NCBI GenBank assembly: GCA_013138735.1
Contig: WTCE01000001.1
Span: 1-64,000, forward strand
DNA length: 64,000 bases
Source: Crocinitomix sp.
GTDB taxonomy: Bacteria; Bacteroidota; Bacteroidia; Flavobacteriales_D; Crocinitomicaceae
Reading direction: 5' to 3'
The notes under the pieces were generated by a model, which saw only the letters and a program-made list of their open reading frames with translations, was not told the DNA's origin and searched no databases. Position 1 is the stretch's first letter. Every line of letters begins with the position of its first letter. Of this stretch, positions 43,255 to 52,800 are shown one piece after another. The position numbers and the translations under genes are program-made.

Positions 43255-46200
43255 ATTATTAATTCATCATTATCTGATCCCATTTCGTTTTCATCATTCA
43301 CCCAACTAACGGTGTCAACATAATTCGACAAATTTTCAACTGTAGCATCTGCAAATAAATTTTTCAAATCTATTTTCACATTAAATTCTTCTTGAATTTT
43401 AGAAATGACACGCGTTGCTTTTAAACTGTGTCCGCCCAAATCAAAAAAGTTATCTTGAATGCCTATTTTTTCGTGTTCCAAAACCTCTTGCCAAATGGCA
43501 ATAATTTTTCGATCAATTTCGTTTCTTGGCGCGATATAATTAGTTCTATTTATCTCCTTGATATTTGGATGCGGTAAAGCTTCTTTGTTTAATTTCCCAT
43601 TTGATGTCAGCGGAAATTCATCCAAAATCATGAACTGACTTGGAACCATATAAGCGGGTAATTTTTTGGATAAGTCTAATCTAAAATTTGGAACTTCGTT
43701 TTCAGCATCAAGCAAAATTAGATAAGCAATTAACTCATGTTCTTCTGCTTCATTTTTAAGCGTAATAATAACGGCCGCTTCAACCATTTCATGACTTTGG
43801 ATTGCAATTTCAACTTCAGAGAGTTCTATTCTGTGCCCTCTAATTTTAACTTGGTCATCTTTTCTACCGATATATTCTAAATCGCCATTCGGCAGTATTT
43901 TAGCAAAATCGCCCGATTTATAGATGCGTTGGTCTGCATAAAATGGGCTTTGTAGGAAGCGTTGTTTTGTTAGTTCCGGTTGCATATGATAACCTCTAGC
44001 AACCCCTGCTCCACCCACAAATAATTCTCCAACAACACCTACGGGGCATGGTTTTAAATCATTATCAAGTACATAACAACTAAGTGTTGGAATAGGCAGT
44101 CCTATGTTACATTTATTTGACTGAATTTCAATTGAAGTAATCTCTTTATAGGTTACATGTACGGTAGTTTCGGTAATGCCATACATGTTTATTAGCTTAC
44201 ATTCCGAAAAGGCTTTGTGCCAATGCTCCAAGGTGAATGGAGAAAGTGATTCCCCTCCAAAAATAACATAGCGTAAGTTTAAGGGATGCGTAAAAAATCT
44301 GTTCTTATTATGTAGAGATAAACTTCTGAAAGCAGTAGGTGTTTGATTCAGAACTGTGATTTCTTCATCCTTTAAAAAATCATAGAACGCAATTGAATCC
44401 TGGGCGATTTCTTTGGGTACCATCACCAGAGTTCCTCCTTTTAGTAAGGCGCCATACATTTCCCATACAGAAAAGTCGAAACAGTAAGAATGAAATAAGC
44501 TCCACTTATCGCTTGAATTGAAATCAAATAAATCACTCTCATTAAACAAGAGACGGTTTACGTTTCCATGTTCAATTAATACCCCCTTAGGCTTTCCTGT
44601 TGTGCCTGAGGTATAAATGATATAAGCCAAATTATTTGCTTTAATGGCTACCTCAAATGTCTTTTTGCTAAATTCTACTTGGGTTACATCAACAACCTTT
44701 AGCGCCTTCGTTTCTGCAATTTTTTCCGCATTTAATTCCAAATCTGTCAAGAGTAGCTTGGCTCCTGAATTGGTCAAAATATACGCGAACCGTTCGAAAG
44801 GATAATCGGGATCAACAGGAACATAAGCTGCCCCAGCCTTTAGGACTCCTAAAATGCAAATTAACATCCATTCCGATCGGCTGGTATGTAAGACAATTAA
44901 GTCTTCTGTTTTAACCCCATAGTTTTCATGCAACGTCATGGCCAATTGCCCACTTCGTTCATCCAACTCTTTATAAGTAATTAATTGATCAGCCACTTTA
45001 AGCGCTATACTATTAGGGTTTTCCTCAACTGATTTATTAAAGCGGGACAAAATGGTTTCATCCTTATCATAAGCAACATTGCTTTGATCAGCTTTGCCCA
45101 ACAATACTTCAATGTCTTTTTTATCTAAAACTGATATGTCCTTTATCGCTACCTCATGATTTTCGCATGTTGTCTCAAGAATCAAACTGAGCTGTTTTAC
45201 CATCCTTCTTATGGTCGATTCGTCAAATAAATCGGTATTATATTCAAACTCCAGTTTGAGTGCACCTTCCTCCTCTACAAAGGAAAAAGTGAGGTCATAT
45301 TTTGTATAACTTCCTGAAAGATTCAACTTAGAAAAATGGATACTTTCATCCAAATCAATCGCGTCAATGTCAACTTGATCAAAGTTTTGCAATGTCACCA
45401 TCACGTCAAATAATGGCGACCGTGATAGATCTCTTTTAGGTTGTAATTCTTCTACCAATTTGTCAAAGGGAAAATGTTGATGGTCGAATGCCTTCAATAA
45501 CTGTTCTCTTTGAGCGTGCAAAAGGTCTTTAAAGGATTGTTCACCTTTTAATAGCGTTCGAATTGGTAAAGTGTTTACAAAAAAGCCGATTTGCTGCTGT
45601 AATTGAATTGATTCTCTTCCTAAAACAGGAATTCCAATGGTTATATCGTCACTATTGGCAAGTTTCTTCATTAAAACATTGACATGAGCCAGCAGCCCCA
45701 TAAATAAACTAGTTCCATTTTCAGAAGCCTGTTTATTGAGTGCCGCAGTTATTGTTTTTGAAAAAACGTGTTTTATCGCATTGCCATTGTACGTTTTTAA
45801 AGCTGGCCTCGGGCGGTCGTAAGGAAGTTCAAGCATTTGAACGCCATCTGCAAAAACCTCGTCTTTCCAGTAAGAAAGCTGATTTGCAAGCACTTCATCA
45901 GTCATTTCTTCCCGTTGCCAAATAGCAAAGTCCTTGTATTGAACCTTTAACGGTATTAATTCGGACGCTTGATTTGCTGCCAAGCTTGCATATGCTTTTA
46001 TAACATCTTTGAACAAGACGCCTAAGGACCATCCATCACTGATGATATGATGCATATTAAAAGAAAGTATTGTTCTATTTTCTTGTTTCCATAGTGAGAC
46101 CGCCACCAAGGGACCTTTTTCAAGATCGAAGGGTTTTGCCCAGTTATTCAATACCTCTTCTTGAAGCGAAGTTGATTTGTCCAACGTATGCTCCGTTATT

Positions 46201-49200
46201 TTAATGTAGCGTTCATCAAAGCTTAATATAATTTGCATTGGAACACCATCAATCTCTTTAAAAACCGTTCTTAAACTCTCATGTTTTTCAACGGTCATAT
46301 TTATTGCCTTTTCAAGTGTAACAATATTTAAATCGCCCTTAATTTCAAACGCTACGGGCATGTGGTAGGCTTTTGAAACATCCTTAAAATTGTTCAAAAT
46401 CCATAGTCTTTCTTGCGCAAAAGATACCGGGTAAGCGTTGTCTTGTGCGCTTGCAACTGGTTCAATTTTCGATTTGCTAATTTTCCCTTTTTTATCCAGC
46501 AACTCGGATTGTTCCAATACGGTTGGGAATTGGAAAATTTCATTCAATGTTAATTCTTTCGAAAAAGTATTTGCAACTAAGCTTTTCAATTGAGTTGCTT
46601 TAAGACTATGTCCTCCCAAATCAAAGAAATTGGCATTTATACCAAAGCTATTGACGTGCAATACCTGCTCCCATAATGCTAACAATTGTTTCTGCTTTTT
46701 GCTTTTGGGTAAAACAACTTTAGCTGTCTCATTTAACACTAGATCAGGTAGTTGTTTTTTATCAACTTTGCCGTTTGCATTCATTGGAATTTCGGGCAAC
46801 TCTATGAATGCAGATGGCAGCATATACTCCGGCAACTTTTCAAGAAGCTGCGCTTTTATTTCAGACTTTTGTAACTGCTTAGATAATTGATAATAGGCAA
46901 TGATTTCGGATTCATCTCTGATATTTTTAATAATAACAACAGCCTGTTTTATTTGTGGAATTTGTTCGAGTTGATATTCAATTTCGCCCAATTCAATTCT
47001 ATATCCTCTAACTTTTACTTGATCATCTATTCGACCAATAAATTCAACTTGTCCACTACTAGACCATTTTCCAATATCCCCAGTTTTATACATTTTTGCA
47101 CCTGCGAGAAATGGATTATCTATAAATTTTTTAGTGGTCAATTTAGGTTGCATATAATACCCCTTAGCCACACTCTCTCCAGACAAGTATATTTCCCCTT
47201 CAACGCCAAGCGGTAATAGTTGAAGATTATCATTCAATATATAGAGGTGGGTATCCTTAATTGGTTTTCCAATTGGAATATAAGAAAGCTCATCAGCTAA
47301 AAAACGATAGTAAGTACTATACGTGGTATCTTCTGAAGGTCCGTATAAATTCCTGATCTCAATTTTTTCGTAATCTAATTGCTCTTTAAAAATGCGAGGT
47401 ATTGGCTCACCGGCCATGTTCAATGCCGTCACATTTTTCCAACTCATATTTATATCCAATAAATTGCGAACAACAGATGGAACGGTATTAATTAGAATGT
47501 TTTGATCGGTTGAAATATAATCGGCAATTTCCGTAGCATTGTCTAATAAGCGAATGGCTTTGCCCTGTAGCAATGGTAGCAATATTTCAAAAACTGATAA
47601 ATCAAAACAATAAGAAGTTCCTGCATAGAGCAGGTCATAATTTGTATTAGCAAATTCCTGATTCGCCCATTTTAAAAAGGCGATTCCATTTTTATTCGAA
47701 ATTTCAACTCCTTTAGGTTTTCCAGTTGAACCGGATGTATAAATTAAATATGCCGTATCTTCTCGTGTATCTTTATCGGCAATTTCGAACGTATTATTCT
47801 CTTCAATCTCTTCTATCCTTATGCTATTACCATTAAAGCTATTTGGCATAACACCCTCCCCTTGCTTATCAACTATTAATGTGCTAATCTCGGCGTTATT
47901 AAGAATATATTCAATCCGCAAATTCGGGTAATTCACATCAATCGGGACATAGGTTTTATTTGCTTTTAAAGCTCCTAAAATTGTAAACAGCACATTTTCA
48001 GTTCGAGATATAAGTAAACCTACTTTTTTACTCTTTGATTGCGCAAGCACGTGTGCAATTGCATTTGACCTTTTGTTAATGGTATCGTATGAGAATGAGT
48101 TGGCTCCAACTATCAATCCAATTTTATCGCATAAATCAGTTAGTTTAGGTTTTAAAAGGGCAATTATGCTTAGCTCCTCATGTGTTTCAATAGGTTGGTT
48201 AAAGGTATTCAGTAGTAAGTCTTTCTCTTTCTTATTCAGTATTTCAATATCCTTCAATAAAATATTGGAATCTTGAAGAATTTGATCCACCACAAAAGAG
48301 AACAAACTGTGTAAACCTTGAATGGTTGACTTTTTGAACAATTTAGTTTTGTATTCAATTTCTACAAAATGTCCTAAACTTTTCTCCTGTGAAAAGCTAA
48401 AACTTAGATCAAACTTTGAAGTTACATTCTCTTTATAAGCCTTCGAACTTTTATCCATCATGTCTCCGAAATATTTCATTTCGAAACCATGCTGCTGTGT
48501 AATGTCCATAGATCCATCACTAATGGCATTATTTTGGACAACCATCATCACGTCAAAAAGTGGATTTCTTGAAGTGTCTCTAATTATTTCTTCGCCTGCT
48601 AAAATTAAATCGAGTGGATAGTCTTGATAATTGAATAAGGTTAACGAATCGGAAGAAAGCGCACTTAAATAATCTTCGAATGTAGTATTAGAACCAAAAT
48701 GAGATACTAGCGGAAGTGTATTTACATAGAGGCCAATTTGTGCTTCCAATTGAGGATGTGATCGCCCAGCAACAGGTGTTCCAATAATTAATTTATTCTG
48801 ACTTGTCCATTTATGAAGCGTTATACTTAAAGCGGCTCGAAAAAAGTTAAAAAGTGTTGTTTTTTGATCACGCGAAAATGCCTCAACCTCGTTATATTGC
48901 TCTTTTTCAAAATAAAATTTTTGAGCACTTCCATCAAAATTATTTACAGATGGGCGCGGAAAGTCAATTGGTAAATTAATACTTTCAACTTTGTCCAGTT
49001 TCTTTTGTTTCCAAAATTCTTTGGCTCCTTTCCCAAAGTCTCCATTTAATTTTTCGAAGAGCCAATTGGAATAGTCTTTATATTGAATGTCTAATGGCGC
49101 TAAAAAATCAGTGTTTCCTTTGCAAATTTTGGTATAGTTACTCAAAATTTCTTGAATCAATATGCCTGAGGACCAACCGTCACTAATAATGTGATGCATG

Positions 49201-49805
49201 TTCACCATTAAGACGGATTCTTCTTGATTGATTTGATAGATTTTAGCACGAAAAAGAGGCGCCTTTTCGAGGTCAAAAGAATAATTAGTGAATTTCACCT
49301 TCTCTTTATTGACTGCCTTTTGTAAACCTAAAGGTGTGTCAAGTGAAGCAATTTCAAGCTTAAACTCAACTGTTTCATGAATGAATTGAACTCCTTTATC
49401 AGTAACAATTTTAAACGCTGTTCTTAAGCTTTCGTGTCGTTCAATACTTTTCCGAATCGCTTCTTGAAAATTATCTGTATTTACATTCCCTTTAAAATGA
49501 AAAATTTCAGGAATATTATAAGCTTCATTCCCTCCATCAAATTGACTCAATATCCAAATTCTTTGTTGCGCATTTGAAAGGGGATAATACGCTGCATTTT
49601 CACACTTAGAAATAAGTTCTATGCCAGCCGCACTTTCACTAGATTCTGAGAGAAACGCGATTAAATCCGCCTTATTTAGTTTTACCTCATCAATTACTGA
49701 TTGAGGCAAGGTTTTTACATCACCAACCAATTTTAACTGGTCGTTTTCCAATTTAGGTACAACCTTAAAGGCTTTTAACTTTGTTATTATTTCTATTGCT
49801 TTCAC
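43251..49805 (-). CDS. NRPS C-A-T-C-A-T (modules 2-3)
   Basis: This 2184-residue NRPS has an N-terminal TubC-like docking domain (1-55). It continues C (HHIISDG near 205), A (YTSGSTG near 690), T (LGGHS near 1066), C (near 1253), A (YTSGTTG near 1735) and T (LGGHS near 2125). Hand-read codes are DLFTNALTYK (close to an Ala-type code) and DFWNIGMVHK (identical to the standard Thr code). The protein ends in a short acidic tail with D-N-D-E-L-I-M, a likely docking motif for the next subunit. All condensation and carrier motifs look intact. It lies 8 bases from the upstream NRPS and overlaps the next by 4. Confidence 0.95.
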   Translation of the reverse strand: MKAIEIITKLKAFKVVPKLENDQLKLVGDVKTLPQSVIDEVKLNKADLIAFLSESSESAAGIELISKCENAAYYPLSNAQQRIWILSQFDGGNEAYNIPEIFHFKGNVNTDNFQEAIRKSIERHESLRTAFKIVTDKGVQFIHETVEFKLEIASLDTPLGLQKAVNKEKVKFTNYSFDLEKAPLFRAKIYQINQEESVLMVNMHHIISDGWSSGILIQEILSNYTKICKGNTDFLAPLDIQYKDYSNWLFEKLNGDFGKGAKEFWKQKKLDKVESINLPIDFPRPSVNNFDGSAQKFYFEKEQYNEVEAFSRDQKTTLFNFFRAALSITLHKWTSQNKLIIGTPVAGRSHPQLEAQIGLYVNTLPLVSHFGSNTTFEDYLSALSSDSLTLFNYQDYPLDLILAGEEIIRDTSRNPLFDVMMVVQNNAISDGSMDITQQHGFEMKYFGDMMDKSSKAYKENVTSKFDLSFSFSQEKSLGHFVEIEYKTKLFKKSTIQGLHSLFSFVVDQILQDSNILLKDIEILNKKEKDLLLNTFNQPIETHEELSIIALLKPKLTDLCDKIGLIVGANSFSYDTINKRSNAIAHVLAQSKSKKVGLLISRTENVLFTILGALKANKTYVPIDVNYPNLRIEYILNNAEISTLIVDKQGEGVMPNSFNGNSIRIEEIEENNTFEIADKDTREDTAYLIYTSGSTGKPKGVEISNKNGIAFLKWANQEFANTNYDLLYAGTSYCFDLSVFEILLPLLQGKAIRLLDNATEIADYISTDQNILINTVPSVVRNLLDINMSWKNVTALNMAGEPIPRIFKEQLDYEKIEIRNLYGPSEDTTYSTYYRFLADELSYIPIGKPIKDTHLYILNDNLQLLPLGVEGEIYLSGESVAKGYYMQPKLTTKKFIDNPFLAGAKMYKTGDIGKWSSSGQVEFIGRIDDQVKVRGYRIELGEIEYQLEQIPQIKQAVVIIKNIRDESEIIAYYQLSKQLQKSEIKAQLLEKLPEYMLPSAFIELPEIPMNANGKVDKKQLPDLVLNETAKVVLPKSKKQKQLLALWEQVLHVNSFGINANFFDLGGHSLKATQLKSLVANTFSKELTLNEIFQFPTVLEQSELLDKKGKISKSKIEPVASAQDNAYPVSFAQERLWILNNFKDVSKAYHMPVAFEIKGDLNIVTLEKAINMTVEKHESLRTVFKEIDGVPMQIILSFDERYIKITEHTLDKSTSLQEEVLNNWAKPFDLEKGPLVAVSLWKQENRTILSFNMHHIISDGWSLGVLFKDVIKAYASLAANQASELIPLKVQYKDFAIWQREEMTDEVLANQLSYWKDEVFADGVQMLELPYDRPRPALKTYNGNAIKHVFSKTITAALNKQASENGTSLFMGLLAHVNVLMKKLANSDDITIGIPVLGRESIQLQQQIGFFVNTLPIRTLLKGEQSFKDLLHAQREQLLKAFDHQHFPFDKLVEELQPKRDLSRSPLFDVMVTLQNFDQVDIDAIDLDESIHFSKLNLSGSYTKYDLTFSFVEEEGALKLEFEYNTDLFDESTIRRMVKQLSLILETTCENHEVAIKDISVLDKKDIEVLLGKADQSNVAYDKDETILSRFNKSVEENPNSIALKVADQLITYKELDERSGQLAMTLHENYGVKTEDLIVLHTSRSEWMLICILGVLKAGAAYVPVDPDYPFERFAYILTNSGAKLLLTDLELNAEKIAETKALKVVDVTQVEFSKKTFEVAIKANNLAYIIYTSGTTGKPKGVLIEHGNVNRLLFNESDLFDFNSSDKWSLFHSYCFDFSVWEMYGALLKGGTLVMVPKEIAQDSIAFYDFLKDEEITVLNQTPTAFRSLSLHNKNRFFTHPLNLRYVIFGGESLSPFTLEHWHKAFSECKLINMYGITETTVHVTYKEITSIEIQSNKCNIGLPIPTLSCYVLDNDLKPCPVGVVGELFVGGAGVARGYHMQPELTKQRFLQSPFYADQRIYKSGDFAKILPNGDLEYIGRKDDQVKIRGHRIELSEVEIAIQSHEMVEAAVIITLKNEAEEHELIAYLILLDAENEVPNFRLDLSKKLPAYMVPSQFMILDEFPLTSNGKLNKEALPHPNIKEINRTNYIAPRNEIDRKIIAIWQEVLEHEKIGIQDNFFDLGGHSLKATRVISKIQEEFNVKIDLKNLFADATVENLSNYVDTVSWVNDENEMGSDNDELIM

Positions 49806-49813
49806 TTGATTAT

Positions 49814-52800
49814 TTAAATCAGTATTTCATCTTGTTTCTCGCCAAATTCATCCTTTGACTTTTCAATCCACAATACGGTTTCAATGTATTGCGATAGTTT
49901 TTTTATAGTCCCTGTCTCATAAAACGTTTTTAGACTTATTTTTTTACCCAATTGCATTTCTATTTGCGTTAATAATTTTATCGCATTTATGCTGTGTCCA
50001 CCCAATTCATGAAAGTTTTGTGTAATACCAAAATCGCTCACCTCAAGCACGGTTTTCCACAGGTTAAATAACTTAATTTCTATATCTGTTGTAGGCAAAA
50101 TGATTTCAAAGTCATTGAACTGAATCATTTTTATTAATTCATTTTTATCAATTTTCCCTTGAACATTAACAGGGATTTTTTCTAGCACAAAAATTTGATC
50201 TGGAACAAAATAATGTGGCAATTTTGCTGCCATTTCTTTTTTGCAATCGTCAATACTAAAACTTGCGTTATTAACCGCAACAAATACACATAAAGCCTTT
50301 TTATGAACAAGTGCAATGGCTTGATTTACTAAGGTGTTTTCTTCAATTATTGCTTCAATAGCTCCCAATTCAATGCGGAATCCTCTTATTTTTACCTGCG
50401 CGTCTTTTCTTCCTAATATGATAATTTCATTCTCAGAATTTTTAAATCCTAAATCGCCCGTAGCATATACTTGCGTGCCTTCTTTATCTTGAATTTGAAT
50501 TGAACTGAAACCTGTACCTAATACCGCTTCCCGATTCAAATATCCATCTGCCAAACTGTTGCCAGCCAAAACAAGCTCACCTACAACACCATTCGGTAGA
50601 ATTTTTTTGTCCTTATTTAAAATAAAAACTTGCGTATTTAGAATCGGAGTGCCAACTGTTATTTCACTTAATTTTGGGTTAATTTCTTTTAGCGTGGCAT
50701 TTACAGTATACTCTGTGGGTCCATAAGCGTTAAATAGTTTAATATTATCTCCATGACTTTGAAACCAGTTTTTAACCGAAATCAAATTCATACTTTCACC
50801 GCCTACAGCAATTGTCCTCACTTTTTTAGGAAAACGCGTTATCGCTATACACTCTTCCCAAAAAGTTGTAGGAAGATTTAGAATTGAAATGGAAGATTCA
50901 TCACAATAATTCGCGAAGTTAGATAAGCTCTCAATTGTTGTTATTTTTCGCATAACAACCTTTGCTCCAACCGCCAGGTATGGAAAAATTTCTTCAACCG
51001 ACATGTCAAAAGACAAAGATGAAAATTGTAAAATTGCATCTTCCGAATCTAAGTCATATGCATCAATCATGGCGTAGCACAAATTCACTAAACCGCGTTG
51101 ATTGATAAGCACTCCTTTAGGAACCCCAGTTGTTCCAGAGGTATAAATAACATAACTTTTGTTAGACCATTCAGCCACATAATCACCTTGCGCAATAGCA
51201 ATTAAATCCTCAATAATAAGCTGCTTGAAAAATGGAAGTTCCACATCTGAAAATCCAAAGCGGATTTGGCAATCCGCAACAATTAATTTTTGACGCGCTA
51301 AAGGAAGTTTTTGGTCAACAGGAACATATACTCCTCCCGCTTTCATAATTCCTAAAATGGCGATTAATTCAAGCAAATTAAAGCTGCTGTGTAATAAAAC
51401 ACATTCTCCTCTTTTTAATTTATAGGTATTGACTAAAACTGAGGCCAAATTATCTGATTTCTCATTTAACATGGCATACGTGAGCTTCTCTGTACCCTGC
51501 TCAATAGCAGTACGGTTGGGATAGTTATCTAAGCTCTTTTGAAATAAATCTAAAAAGTGCTTTTGTTTTATTTCTTTGCGCCTCCCAAATCCCTTTTTCA
51601 GAACTGTATCAATTGTTTCTGTCTCTAAAAAACGAACCTGACGCAATGCTTTATTTTGGTCAATTTCCATTTGTTCAAAGAGGGTATTCATAACCTCAAT
51701 AACCGAATTTGCAATTTCCTTTGAAAAATGAGATTCGTTATATTTTAAGTCAAGGGTCAACGTTTCACTGCATTCAAAAACCTCCAATTCCATTTTGAAA
51801 TTTCCTTTTTGAATATGCTGCTTGCTATTGTATAAATCACAACCAGCCTCTAAGGTTGTAATGTACTTTTCTTCTTTCTCAAATAATTTCTGAAATTGAT
51901 CCTTTTCATCAAAAGCTTGATAAGCAAAATAGAATAAACCTAAGGCATTAGTGGTTTCTTTTGCAGGATTTGAAGCTCTTAATAAGTGCGTATATGGAAT
52001 TGATTGATATTTTAATGTCTTTTTAAAATAGCTATTCATTAAGGCGATAAACTCAGAAAAGGTCGTCTTTTCATTCACTTCGCTCTTTAAATACATGAGG
52101 TTTACCAAATAACCATATTCGTTCAAACGATTCAGGCTAGCCCTACTGCTAAAAGGAGATACAGTACAAATCTGTTCGTTAGATGTTAAATAGGAGAGTG
52201 CTAAATGGTAACTACTTAAAATGATTATGAACGGGGATACGTTATAGGCAGCTGCCAACTTAAAAAGTGTGTCCTTATTCAATTCACACGCAAGGTGACC
52301 AACTGATTTATTTTCATACTCTACTTGCGATAATAAGCCATTGATGTTTGGATATGCCACAATATTGCTAAAAAGGTTCAATGCATTTGACATTAAACTT
52401 TGATTATTGATAGCGCGCGTTTCTTCAGCAAGAATATCATCCTTAGAAACATTTTTTTTAATTGGCTTTTTCCCTTTCAGTATTTCAATCCAATGCTCAA
52501 ATAAAATAGCCAACGACCACCCGTCTGTAACAATATGATGCACAATAAATGTGACTTCGGTCAAGGCCTTTTTAGCATCATAAAAAATATGCAATTCTGA
52601 TAAACTGTCCTTTTCTAAATCCGTCTCTGCTTTATACGCATCAATTATAGCTTGTCTATATTTTTGCTCACTCTCATGATAGGTTTCATGAAAGAGTTTG
52701 GTCAAATTAAAAACCTGATTTACGCCCCCGTTTTCTAGCACAAAATTGGTTGCAGAATATCCTAAATTTTCAAGTGTAGTTTTTAATGATTTATTTAGTT

